From contig NZ_LGUE01000008.1 in assembly GCF_001274775.1 (NCBI RefSeq), positions 237,534 through 301,533 on the forward strand: a DNA stretch of 64,000 nt, in the 5' to 3' direction. The notes under the pieces are model-generated. The model worked only from the letters and a program-made list of their open reading frames with translations, did no database searches and had not been told where the DNA came from. Shown piece after piece: positions 1-7,721 of the stretch. Source of the DNA: Rossellomorea marisflavi (GTDB lineage: Bacteria > Bacillota > Bacilli > Bacillales > Bacillaceae_B). The number at the start of each line of letters is the position of its first letter. The first letter of the stretch is position 1. The position numbers and the translations under genes were made by a program.

Positions 1-786
1 GACATGCATCAACGGACCGCCTTGGATACCAGGGAAAATGGATTTGTCGATTTTCTTCGCGAATTCTTCCTTGCACAGGATCATACCGCCGCGTGGACCG
101 CGAAGCGTTTTATGCGTCGTTGTCGTAACGAAATCGGAATATGGTACTGGATTCTGGTGAAGTCCTGCTGCCACAAGGCCCGCGATGTGAGCCATGTCCA
201 CCATGAGGTAGGCACCGACTTCATCCGCGATTTCACGGAACTTGGCGAAATCGATCTTGCGCGGATATGCACTCGCTCCGGCTACGATGAGCTTCGGCTT
301 ATGCTCAAGAGCTTTCTGACGTACATCTTCATAATTGATCAATTGATTCTCTTCATCTACACCGTACTCCACGAAGTTGTATTGAACCCCGCTGAAGTTC
401 ACCGGACTGCCGTGAGTGAGGTGACCCCCATGGGACAGGTTCATACCAAGGACTGTGTCTCCCTGTTCGAGGATGGTAAAGTAAACTGCCATGTTGGCCT
501 GGGCACCCGAGTGAGGCTGAACATTGACGTGTTCTGCGCCGAAGAGTTCTTTTGCACGGTCGCGGGCGAGGTTTTCAGCCACATCGACATGCTCGCACCC
601 ACCATAATAGCGACGGCCGGGATATCCTTCTGCGTACTTATTCGTCAACACGGAGCCCTGGGCTTCCATGACTGCTTCACTGACAAAGTTCTCTGACGCG
701 ATCAACTCGATCTTTGTACGCTGACGTTCCAATTCTTCTTGAATCGATGCATAAAGTTCCGGATCTTGCTTGGCAATCTTACTCAT
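1..786 (-). CDS. glyA: Serine hydroxymethyltransferase, C-terminal part outside window
   Basis: PLP enzyme that interconverts serine and glycine and charges tetrahydrofolate with a one-carbon unit in the cytoplasm. The 262 visible codons (of about 413 in the family) begin [12 protein letters not shown] and run off the left edge without a stop. The PLP-lysine motif [14 protein letters not shown] is present near the left edge, as are the N-terminal SENFVS and YPGRRYYGG motifs. The start is set by AAGGAGG seven bases upstream of the ATG. A PurR-type box lies about 110 bp upstream, matching purine control of glyA in Bacillus. ywlG lies upstream on the same strand behind its own terminator, as in B. 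subtilis. Confidence 0.97.
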   Translation of the reverse strand, partial: MSKIAKQDPELYASIQEELERQRTKIELIASENFVSEAVMEAQGSVLTNKYAEGYPGRRYYGGCEHVDVAENLARDRAKELFGAEHVNVQPHSGAQANMAVYFTILEQGDTVLGMNLSHGGHLTHGSPVNFSGVQYNFVEYGVDEENQLINYEDVRQKALEHKPKLIVAGASAYPRKIDFAKFREIADEVGAYLMVDMAHIAGLVAAGLHQNPVPYSDFVTTTTHKTLRGPRGGMILCKEEFAKKIDKSIFPGIQGGPLMHV

Positions 787-894
787 ACGTATCCTCCTTC
801 AATTCATGGACCCGGCTCTACCGGGCTTTGATTCATTCAATCACATTCTAACATGATTGAGCTAAAAGCGAAATAAAAAGAAGCATTTATTAAA

Positions 895-907
895 AATGTT
901 CGGTTTT
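895..907 (-). promoter_or_regulatory. PurR box upstream of glyA
   Basis: On the minus strand the sequence AAAACCGAACATT matches the Bacillus PurBox consensus AWWWCCGAACWWT at every position. B. subtilis glyA is a known PurR target. I see only one clear box; the second, inverted box usual for PurR is not obvious. Confidence 0.7.
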
Positions 908-944
908 ACACAAAATCCCTTCCCGAAAAAACGGTCTGTTCACA

Positions 945-969
945 TAAAAAAACACCCGAAAAAGGGTGC
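945..969 (-). terminator. Terminator of ywlG
   Basis: On the minus strand a CACCC/GGGTG hairpin followed by a run of T begins just after the ywlG stop codon. Confidence 0.8.
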
Positions 970-972
970 TTT

Positions 973-1515
973 TCACTCATAGACCGCACGGTTCCCACCG
1001 ATCAGTTTAGGGCGGGTCCTTGCAAGGGTCACATGAGCATGCCCGAGACTGCGCACGCTGACCCGCACAGGAACGGCCACATGCTTCAAATGCATGCCGA
1101 TGAAGGTATCACCGATGTCGATGCCCGCATCGGCCTTGATATGTTCAACGATGACGGGATCCTGAAAGCGATGATAAGCATGAGTGGCCATGGCGCCACC
1201 CGCTTTCCTCACTGGTACGACCGTGACTTCATCAAGATTTTTCGTCTCAGCCGTTTCCCGTTCGATGACAATCGCCCGGTTCAAGTGTTCACAGCATTGA
1301 AAGGCAAGGGATACGCCTGATTTATCCGCGTACTTCCTCAGCTCTTCATAGATCAATTCAGCTGTATCAATGGTCCCTGCCGTCCCGATCTTCTCCCCCA
1401 TCACCTCGGAGGTGGAGCAGCCGATGACGAGGACCTGTCCTTTCCTGAGTGGAACCTGATCATGAAACTCCTGAAGAATGGTCTGAAACGCTTGCTTCAG
1501 TTGGGTGTGATCCAT
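973..1515 (-). CDS. ywlG: UPF0340 / TIGR01440 family protein YwlG
   Basis: 180-residue cytoplasmic protein of unknown function, conserved in Firmicutes in exactly this position beside glyA and rpiB. Seen in the sequence: an N-terminal helix, the conserved segment [20 protein letters not shown], and a C-terminal [18 protein letters not shown]. The length matches the family (about 180). It follows rpiB by 12 bases, so the two are probably cotranscribed. No catalytic role should be inferred. Confidence 0.93.
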   Translation of the reverse strand: MDHTQLKQAFQTILQEFHDQVPLRKGQVLVIGCSTSEVMGEKIGTAGTIDTAELIYEELRKYADKSGVSLAFQCCEHLNRAIVIERETAETKNLDEVTVVPVRKAGGAMATHAYHRFQDPVIVEHIKADAGIDIGDTFIGMHLKHVAVPVRVSVRSLGHAHVTLARTRPKLIGGNRAVYE

Positions 1516-1527
1516 GATGACCTCTCC

Positions 1528-1968
1528 TCACTTCTCTTCGTAGCTAGTGATCTTCCCGATGCGGTTTGAATGCCTGCCGCCTTCGAATTCGGTCTGGAGC
1601 CAGGTTTTGGCGATTTCACGCGCAAGCCCCGGTCCGATGACGCGTTCACCCATGGCAAGGATGTTGCTGTCATTATGCTCACGGGTCGCTTTTGCACTGA
1701 ACACATCGTGTACAAGGGCACAGCGGATCCCTTTCACTTTATTCGCAGAAATACTCATTCCGATACCAGTTCCGCAGATGAGGATTCCTCGATCGAATTC
1801 ACCATTGGCCACTTTTTCAGCAACCGGCAGCGCATAATCCGGATAATCCACGGATGTGCCGCATTCGCAGCCGAAGTCTTCATACTGAAGGCCAAGCTCA
1901 TCCATCAATGATTTTATTTCTTCACGGATATTCACACCGCCGTGATCGGATGCAATTGCGATCTTCAT
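1528..1968 (-). CDS. rpiB: Ribose-5-phosphate isomerase B
   Basis: Interconverts ribose 5-phosphate and ribulose 5-phosphate in the pentose phosphate pathway (RpiB/LacAB fold, YwlF in B. subtilis). The 146-residue length is typical. The N-terminal MKIAIASDHGG, the catalytic Cys65 in the CGTGIG loop and the HNDSNILAMGERVIG segment are all present. It is followed closely by ywlG. Upstream lies a chemoreceptor gene not present at this spot in B. subtilis. Confidence 0.95.
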   Translation of the reverse strand: MKIAIASDHGGVNIREEIKSLMDELGLQYEDFGCECGTSVDYPDYALPVAEKVANGEFDRGILICGTGIGMSISANKVKGIRCALVHDVFSAKATREHNDSNILAMGERVIGPGLAREIAKTWLQTEFEGGRHSNRIGKITSYEEK

Positions 1969-2055
1969 CTGTCATCCCCCAATTCATTCTTTCCTTCTAT
2001 TTTGCCACAGGCACCCCATTATATAAAGGAATTGAATTGTTTTTTTCGTTATATA

Positions 2056-2085
2056 GGAAAAGCACGGGAACCCCCGTGCTTTTTG
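2056..2085 (-). terminator. Terminator of the chemoreceptor gene
   Basis: AGCACGGG/CCCGTGCT stem (8 bp, 4-base loop) with T runs on the minus strand, starting within a few bases of the stop codon at 2088. Confidence 0.85.
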
Positions 2086-2087
2086 GA

Positions 2088-3377
2088 TCAAAGATGGAAT
2101 TTTGTAATGGTTCCTTTGAGTGACTCCGCCTGTGATTTCAATTGATGGGCGAGTTCTTCCACGTTCTTCATGACGCCTGCCTGCTCATTCGTTGCTTCCG
2201 ACACTTCTTCCGCTCCGGCAGATGTTTCCTCAGCGATCGCCGCAACTTCCTGCGACTGATTGGACGTGAGCTGGATATTCTTCATCTGATCATCCACGAG
2301 GACAGAGATCGTCTTGACGGAATCGACAACTTCATGGATGCTCTTGGTCATATTCTGGATGACGCGGTTCGTCTGTTCACCTTTATCCGCTTCCTTGTTC
2401 GCGGTGGTCACCTGATCTGTGATCTTACCGACTACCAGCCCGACCTCGGTCTGGATGTTTTGGATCAATCCTGAAATGCCCTGTACTGCTTTTCCACTTT
2501 CATCAGCCAGGTTGCGCACTTCCTCCGCAACAACCGCAAATCCCTTCCCATGCTCCCCGGCCCTTGCCGCCTCGATGGATGCATTCAGGGCAAGCAGATT
2601 CGTCTGGTTGGCGATGTCCCCCACGAGCTGGATGATCTGCTCGACTTCGCGGGCGTGGCCCTCGAGTCGTTTAACCGCCTCAAGGGACGATTCATTCCCT
2701 GAAGCCAATCGATTGATTCCTTCTACGAGTGAATGGATGACATCCTTACTCTCATTCAATTCTGCCACCATGGTTGCTGACAGCTTCTCAGAGGATTTGG
2801 AATGATCCTGTACTTCCTGCGCGATCCGGATCACATCCTCAACGGATTCCGCCGTTGTCTGGATGGCCGCTGCTGAACTTTCTGCACCTGCAGAGATTTC
2901 GCTGATCGTCCTGGAAACGGAATTGGCCTGGGTGGACGCAAGTTCGGACGCGTCGGAAAGCTCCTGTACATACGTATTGGTCTTGCTGAAATTCTCGTCG
3001 ATGCTCGCCACCATTTCCCGAAGGTTATGAAGCATCTTGTTATACGCCATCCCGAGGGAGCGGATCTCGTCATCGGATTTAGACAGTTCCACTTCTGTAG
3101 AAATGTCACCATCCGCCGCTTTCAAAGCTGCTTGTTCCAGTCGCTGCAGAGGCTTATCGATATATCCTGCTGCAAGATACGCAAGGAATCCCGACCAGAA
3201 GATCCCCATTCCAAGTGTAGCGAGGGTAAACCAGAAATCACTTACATCGGATGCGAATGTCGGTTTGATGAAATAAATGAACGCGGCACTCGTCGTATAC
3301 GTGATGATTGCCAGAAGTGTGGTGAATAGTACAATCTTCTTCCTGAGACCTTTTTTGGAGCCTTTCCCTTTTGCCAT
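2088..3377 (-). CDS. Methyl-accepting chemotaxis protein without a periplasmic sensor domain
   Basis: 429-residue chemoreceptor. Two membrane helices (about residues 15-36 and 48-70) are separated by only about ten residues, so no extracellular ligand domain exists. A HAMP linker follows (about 71-125), then a long cytoplasmic signalling coiled coil whose hairpin tip carries the conserved [16 protein letters not shown] motif. It would signal through CheW/CheA; the stimulus may be membrane-borne or intracellular. It sits between ywlE and rpiB, which are adjacent in B. subtilis, so it looks like an insertion into the ancestral order. It starts 21 bases after ywlE and has its own terminator. Confidence 0.92.
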   Translation of the reverse strand: MAKGKGSKKGLRKKIVLFTTLLAIITYTTSAAFIYFIKPTFASDVSDFWFTLATLGMGIFWSGFLAYLAAGYIDKPLQRLEQAALKAADGDISTEVELSKSDDEIRSLGMAYNKMLHNLREMVASIDENFSKTNTYVQELSDASELASTQANSVSRTISEISAGAESSAAAIQTTAESVEDVIRIAQEVQDHSKSSEKLSATMVAELNESKDVIHSLVEGINRLASGNESSLEAVKRLEGHAREVEQIIQLVGDIANQTNLLALNASIEAARAGEHGKGFAVVAEEVRNLADESGKAVQGISGLIQNIQTEVGLVVGKITDQVTTANKEADKGEQTNRVIQNMTKSIHEVVDSVKTISVLVDDQMKNIQLTSNQSQEVAAIAEETSAGAEEVSEATNEQAGVMKNVEELAHQLKSQAESLKGTITKFHL

Positions 3378-3398
3378 CCTTCTCTCTCCCTGTCTGCT

Positions 3399-3842
3399 TC
3401 ACTCACGCTCCAGTTTGTCCATTAACTGACCGATCAAGGAATCCAGTTCGTTGTATGTATGCCGGTAGATCTCAACGCTGCCTCCATACGGATCGGAAAC
3501 ATCAAGGTTTTCCGGGTCCTCGAGGACGTATTCCTTCAGCGTGAAGATCTTATCAGCGATATGGGGATATTGATCTACGATCGCCCATTTATGGCCCTGT
3601 GTCATGGTGAAAATATATGAAGCCCAGTCCAGTTTTTCACGTGTGATGGAGCTGGATTGGTGCTTATGTATTATATCGTTCTCTTTCAGCACTTCTTTAG
3701 CTTGAATTGAGGCATCTGCTCCGTCCATGGCGAAAACGCCTGCGGATTTCACTTGGATTCCTTGGTGGTTGTTATGTTTAAGGATTGCTTCAGCCATGGG
3801 GCTTCGGCAGGTGTTGCCTGTGCAGATAAATAGAATATTCAT
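3399..3842 (-). CDS. ywlE: Protein-arginine phosphatase YwlE
   Basis: Removes phosphate from phospho-arginine in proteins, countering the arginine kinase McsB in the Clp stress pathway. It has the low-molecular-weight phosphatase fold. The P-loop CTGNTCRS starts at Cys7; Thr11 within it is the residue that distinguishes the arginine-specific branch from tyrosine phosphatases. The general acid lies in the DPYGGS motif near the C-terminus. The 147 residues match the family. It lies in the conserved glyA-ywlG-ywlF-ywlE order, but is separated from mntP by 1.7 kb of repeats. Confidence 0.95.
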   Translation of the reverse strand: MNILFICTGNTCRSPMAEAILKHNNHQGIQVKSAGVFAMDGADASIQAKEVLKENDIIHKHQSSSITREKLDWASYIFTMTQGHKWAIVDQYPHIADKIFTLKEYVLEDPENLDVSDPYGGSVEIYRHTYNELDSLIGQLMDKLERE

Positions 3843-3970
3843 TGGATCATCCTCCTTCTTACCTATTATAAATTAATTTCCATTTTGGACAAAGAGCATT
3901 CATGCTTATTCGGTTGGAGCGTTTCATGGTGGAGGTGGAAATGTAGTTTTTCTTCATGGCGGCCGTAGAT

Positions 3971-4101
3971 GGGACGTTTCGTTTCGCTGCGGCTGCCTGC
4001 TTTCCACGGGGAGGAAGTCGAGCCTCCTCATTCTTGCGGGGTCTCGATCTTTCCTCTTTTCCCGTTGGAGTCAGGCAGCCTTCGCTTTACTTCACTCTTG
4101 G
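3971..4101 (-). repeat. Structured intergenic repeat, copy A1
   Basis: The outer arms GGCTGCCTG (3991-3999) and CAGGCAGCC (4072-4080) are perfectly complementary over 9 bp. Between them lies an inner TCGAG/CTCGA pair around an apical segment containing GAGACCCCGC. Read on the minus strand it belongs to the same family as the plus-oriented copies. Confidence 0.88.
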
Positions 4102-4244
4102 TGGAGAGGGGAATTATGATTTTTCATCAACGGTTGGTTTGACCTAGGATAGGACATGGATGTTGGCCGTTGCAAGTTTGGATGACTCCTTTGGTCTCAG
4201 CTGGATGAATCTGCATGATTCTCTTCTTCATGGCTGCCGCAGAT

Positions 4245-4375
4245 GGGACGTTCCGTTTCGCTGCGGCAGCCTGCTTTCCACGGGGAGGAAGTCGAGCCTC
4301 CTCATTCTTGCGGGGTCTCGACCTTTCCTCTATTCCCGCTGGAGTCAGTCTGCCTTCGCTTCACTTCACTCTTGG
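4245..4375 (-). repeat. Structured intergenic repeat, copy A2
   Basis: The outer arms GGCAGCCTG (4265-4273) and CAGTCTGCC (4346-4354) pair with one mismatch. The body is nearly identical to copy A1. Confidence 0.88.
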
Positions 4376-4528
4376 TGGAAAGGAGAATTGTACTTTTTCA
4401 TCAAGGGATTGTTTGATCTAGGATAAGACATGGATGGCATGGATGTTTGCCTTTGCAAGGGTGGATGGCTCCTTTTGGTCTCAGCTGGATGATTCTGCAT
4501 GATTCTCTTCCTCATGGCTGCCGCAGAT

Positions 4529-4659
4529 GGGACGTTCCGTTTCGCTGCGGCCACCTGCTTTCCACGGGGAGGTAGTCGAGCCTCCTCATTCTTGCGGGGT
4601 CTCGATCTTTCCTCTATTCCCGCTGGAGTCAGGTGGCCTTCGCTTCACTTCACTACTTG
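4529..4659 (-). repeat. Structured intergenic repeat, copy A3
   Basis: The outer arms GGCCACCTG (4549-4557) and CAGGTGGCC (4630-4638) are perfectly complementary although both differ from those of A1 and A2. These are compensatory changes. Confidence 0.88.
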
Positions 4660-4762
4660 GTAGAGAGTGGGCTTTGATTCTTCAAGAGAATGGTATAAGA
4701 TTTTTGATGCGTATACACTTCAATTTTAAAGTGTTGATAAGATACGGACGCTAATGCCTTCT

Positions 4763-4896
4763 AAAGAGTGCAATGAAGCGGAGGGCGGCCGACTCCAGCG
4801 TGGATCAGAGGCAAGGTTGAGACCCTGCAGGCGTCAGCCGAAGCGGCTCAACTGCCTCCCCGGAGGAAAGCGGCCGCCCGGAGCGAAATGGAACGA
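4763..4896 (+). repeat. Structured intergenic repeat, copy B1
   Basis: The outer arms GGGCGGCCG (4783-4791) and CGGCCGCCC (4871-4879) pair perfectly. The inner pair is GTTGAG/CTCAAC with an apical AGCCGAAGCGGCT mini-hairpin. The 5' end reads AAAGAGTGCAATGAAGCGG. Confidence 0.88.
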
Positions 4897-5019
4897 ACCA
4901 CTCCAGAACCCACACACTCTGATACCATCAAGAGATTACCCTATCTACCTTGAAAATATCAACCTTCTTTCAGGAAGTCCTTTCCCCACTCCCTCCAGAA
5001 CTTAAAGCTTATATCTTTC

Positions 5020-5153
5020 GAAGAGTGCAATGAAGCGGAGGGCGGCCGACTCCAGCGTGGATCAGAGGCAAGGTTGAGACCCTGCAGGCGTCAGCCGAAG
5101 CGGTTCAACCGCCTCCCCGCAGGAAAGCGGTCGACCGCAGCGAAATGAAACGA
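5020..5153 (+). repeat. Structured intergenic repeat, copy B2
   Basis: Same body as B1. The arms GGGCGGCCG (5040-5048) and CGGTCGACC (5128-5136) pair with one mismatch and one G-T. Confidence 0.87.
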
Positions 5154-5279
5154 ATCATTCCAGAATCCACACACTCTGATACCGTCAAGAGATTCACCTC
5201 TTTGCCGTGAAAATATAAACCTACTTCCTGCCAGTCCTTTCCCCCTCTCTCCCTTAAGAGCTTTAAGCTTATATCCTCC

Positions 5280-5413
5280 AAAGAGTGTAATGAAGCGGAG
5301 GGCGGCCGACTCCAGCGTGGGTCAGAGGCAAGGTTGAGACCCTGCAGGCGTCAGCCGAAGCGGCTCAACTGCCTCCCCGCAGGAAAGCGGCCTCCCGCAG
5401 CGAAATGAAACGA
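5280..5413 (+). repeat. Structured intergenic repeat, copy B3
   Basis: Same body as B1. The arms GGGCGGCCG (5300-5308) and CGGCCTCCC (5388-5396) pair with one mismatch. Confidence 0.87.
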
Positions 5414-5463
5414 ACCACTCCAGAATCCACCCACTTTAATACCATCAAGAGGTTCTCCTACCT

Positions 5464-5487
5464 GCAATGAAGTGGTCGACCGCAGCT
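5464..5487 (+). repeat. Collapsed remnant of the structured repeat
   Basis: The left end of the element (GCAATGAAG) runs directly into its right end (GGTCGACCGCAGC); the roughly 100-base body is missing. It lies where a fourth copy of the B array would be expected. Confidence 0.6.
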
Positions 5488-5504
5488 ACATTCACTAGCT
5501 ACCA

Positions 5505-5529
5505 AAAAGAAAAAGCCCCATAAGGGACT
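5505..5529 (-). terminator. Terminator of mntP
   Basis: On the minus strand an AGTCCC/GGGGCT stem with a TTAT loop and a TTTTTCTTTTT tail directly follows the mntP stop codon. Confidence 0.75.
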
Positions 5530-6081
5530 TCAAAAAGGAAGAAGCAGCTTGATTCCGAATAAGAACAGGATGCTTCCGCCCAGTGCTTCGCTGTAGGTGC
5601 CGAGGACCCCTTGGAATCGCCTCCCGATGAGAAGGCCTGCCCATGTTAGGACAGTGGCGGCAAAACCGAAACAAGCGACGGCGGCAAATGTTCTTGCGCC
5701 AAAGATCCCGAGGCTCAGTCCGACAGAGAAGCTGTCGAGGCTGACGCTCAGTGCAAATAGGACGAGGCCGAATCCCACGGGTGAAACGAGCGTGGTCTCC
5801 TCCTCCTTGAAGCTCGAAAGGAACATCTGGATCCCAAGAACAATCAAGAGGATACCTCCTGCATATGTAGCAAATGTCCCGAACGTGTTGGAAAGGAATT
5901 TCCCCGTCATCATTCCGAGCAGCGGCATCCATACATGGAATACGCCGACCACGATACCGATATATAGGATCTGCCTAAGCCTCAGCTGGAACATTCCCAT
6001 CCCGATACCGATCGAGAACGCATCCATCCCAAGCGCAAAGGCCATCAGCATAAGTGTCACCAATTCACCGATCATTGTCAT
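5530..6081 (-). CDS. mntP: Manganese efflux pump MntP (YwlD)
   Basis: Inner-membrane Mn(II) exporter of the MntP family, six membrane helices, 183 residues. Both halves carry the family's acidic helix motif: [10 protein letters not shown] near the N-terminus and [15 protein letters not shown] in the second half. I chose the ATG at 6081 because GGGGGAGG lies about ten bases upstream; the open frame extends further but without family similarity. In B. subtilis this gene lies between ywlC and ywlE. Here repeats separate it from ywlE and the uronate block from ywlC. No yybP-ykoY-type leader is evident. Confidence 0.93.
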   Translation of the reverse strand: MTMIGELVTLMLMAFALGMDAFSIGIGMGMFQLRLRQILYIGIVVGVFHVWMPLLGMMTGKFLSNTFGTFATYAGGILLIVLGIQMFLSSFKEEETTLVSPVGFGLVLFALSVSLDSFSVGLSLGIFGARTFAAVACFGFAATVLTWAGLLIGRRFQGVLGTYSEALGGSILFLFGIKLLLPF

Positions 6082-6166
6082 TCTCACTATTCCTCCCCCG
6101 GACATGCCTATAGAGAAATGTATGCGTGTCCGGAGAGAATTAGACGAGCGTGTTTTGTCCAAACAT

Positions 6167-6197
6167 AAAAAGACGCCCAGCAAATGAGCGTCTTTTC
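6167..6197 (-). terminator. Terminator of the uxaA-uxaB operon
   Basis: AAAAGACGC/GCGTCTTTT stem (9 bp) with T runs on the minus strand, about ten bases after the uxaB stop. Confidence 0.85.
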
Positions 6198-6207
6198 CTA
6201 TAGCTTT

Positions 6208-7707
6208 CTATGATTTTACCGAACCGCTCCCGACTACTTTTTTAACGGCCGCGTCCATTCCTTCGATCAGGATCGTCTCGATATGAGCAGCCACCTGTTC
6301 TGCTAGCCCCTCCAACGCATCAAGATCTTCTCCCCAGATGTCCTCACAGCTGAGGATGGAACGGACGGCAGAAAGGATGGTGATCCGGCCTTCTTCAATT
6401 GCTTGCCACGTGTCAAGAAGGAGGGTGTTTACTACCGAGTTTTCCCGCGTCTCATACTCTTCCCCGCCTCTTTCGGCTATCAGCCCTTTTTCCGTGATGC
6501 GAACCGGCTTATAGTATACGAGCAGGGCAGCAAGTGCGAGGACCAATGTTTCAGGAAGTTCCCCACGAACGGCATGGGTCTTCAGGCGTGGCAAAAGCCT
6601 CGATGTGTATTTAAAAAATGAGTTCATGCCGATATCGAGTAGGAAATGCTTATTATAAGGGTTCAAGAAGCGGTCCACGACTCCTGACGTAAACTCCTTC
6701 TTGACTTCTTCTTCCATTGGAAGCGCGTCCTGGATGTCCAGGAATCCCTGCTCGACGAAGGAACGAAGGGAAGGGGTGGTCATCACATCCAGGACTGTGT
6801 CGGCCCCCGCCAGATATCCGACGGGTGTCATGAGGGTATGGGGACCGTTGAGGAGTCCCACCTTCAGGTCCCGCTGTTCCTGCACTCCGCCCCACTTCAC
6901 ATTGAGGCCGGCTTCGTGGAGGGGGAAGATTTCCTTGAATCGTTCATCCCCTTCGATGGCGAATAGGTGATAGGGTTCGCCTACCGTGATGAGCTCATCC
7001 TCATAGCCGAGGCGTTCTCGGTATTCTGATTCCTGACCCCGTGGGAACCCGGTGACGATCCGGTCGACCAGCGTGTCACAGAATACATTCGAGTGGTCAA
7101 GCCATTCGAAGAAGGCCTCAGAATATCCCCAGTCTTCCGCTACCTTGTGTACGATGGATTTCAGCTTCTTGCCATTCTCTTCGATTAATTCACACGGCAG
7201 GATGTATAACCCTTTATCCCCTGCTCCCTCGTAATACGTGAACCGGTGGTGCAGGAGGGCCGCAAGCTTCCCGGGATACGAAAGGGGCGAAGCATCACCG
7301 TCGTATGCCTCCTCCTGATAGACGATGCCGGCTTCTGTCGTATTGGAGACGATGATCTGGAGGTCGGCAGATTCCACCGCCCGCTTCATGGCAGGCCATT
7401 CGGAATAGGGGTTGATGCCCCCGCTGATGGACGAGATGACTTCATAATAATCCACGGTCTCCCCATTCTTGCGCCCCCTCAAGACCGCCGTGTACAGATA
7501 ATCCTGCGCGGCGAGCTTCGGCAGCACCTTTCCGTGGGGCGTCGGCTGCACTGCGATGACGGATCCGTTGAAGACGCCCTGTTTGTTCATTTCCTGGATC
7601 ATCCAATCGATGAACCCCCTGAGGAAATTCCCTTCCCCGATCTGCAGGACCTTGGCCGGAAGATGCTGATAGGATGTGCTGTTCGGTACTTCTTTACTAA
7701 GCTTCAT
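6208..7707 (-). CDS. uxaB: Tagaturonate reductase (altronate oxidoreductase)
   Basis: NADH-dependent reduction of tagaturonate to altronate, second step of galacturonate catabolism. It belongs to the mannitol dehydrogenase family: an N-terminal Rossmann segment VLQIGEGNFLRGF (about residues 20-32) and a C-terminal substrate domain. The 499 residues are close to the family's usual length of about 480-500. It follows uxaA by 14 bases, so the two form one operon reading from the divergent promoter at 9254-9282, and it is closed by a terminator. The uronate isomerase (uxaC) that would precede this step is not in the window. Confidence 0.94.
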   Translation of the reverse strand: MKLSKEVPNSTSYQHLPAKVLQIGEGNFLRGFIDWMIQEMNKQGVFNGSVIAVQPTPHGKVLPKLAAQDYLYTAVLRGRKNGETVDYYEVISSISGGINPYSEWPAMKRAVESADLQIIVSNTTEAGIVYQEEAYDGDASPLSYPGKLAALLHHRFTYYEGAGDKGLYILPCELIEENGKKLKSIVHKVAEDWGYSEAFFEWLDHSNVFCDTLVDRIVTGFPRGQESEYRERLGYEDELITVGEPYHLFAIEGDERFKEIFPLHEAGLNVKWGGVQEQRDLKVGLLNGPHTLMTPVGYLAGADTVLDVMTTPSLRSFVEQGFLDIQDALPMEEEVKKEFTSGVVDRFLNPYNKHFLLDIGMNSFFKYTSRLLPRLKTHAVRGELPETLVLALAALLVYYKPVRITEKGLIAERGGEEYETRENSVVNTLLLDTWQAIEEGRITILSAVRSILSCEDIWGEDLDALEGLAEQVAAHIETILIEGMDAAVKKVVGSGSVKS

Positions 7708-7721
7708 ACAAAATCCTCCCT

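Larger units (their letters stand above)
3843..5504. other. Gene-free region made of two facing repeat arrays
   Basis: I see no convincing gene in these 1.66 kb. It holds three minus-oriented copies of the structured repeat (spaced 274 and 284 bp), then three plus-oriented copies (spaced 257 and 260 bp), then a collapsed remnant. The spacers between copies within each array are themselves similar, so each array grew by tandem duplication of a repeat-plus-spacer unit. Open frames here are shadows of the repeats. Confidence 0.85.

Noticed and set aside
4..696. Long plus-strand open frame at the left edge
   Set aside because: It is the complement of glyA, whose minus-strand frame encodes a clear serine hydroxymethyltransferase.
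3956..5005. Short open frames within the repeat arrays (also near 27.3-28.3 kb)
   Set aside because: They recur only because the repeats recur, change frame between copies and lack ribosome sites.
3971..5413. CRISPR array
   Set aside because: Units are about 130 bp with 120-150 bp similar spacers in two orientations; no short identical repeats with unique spacers and no cas genes.
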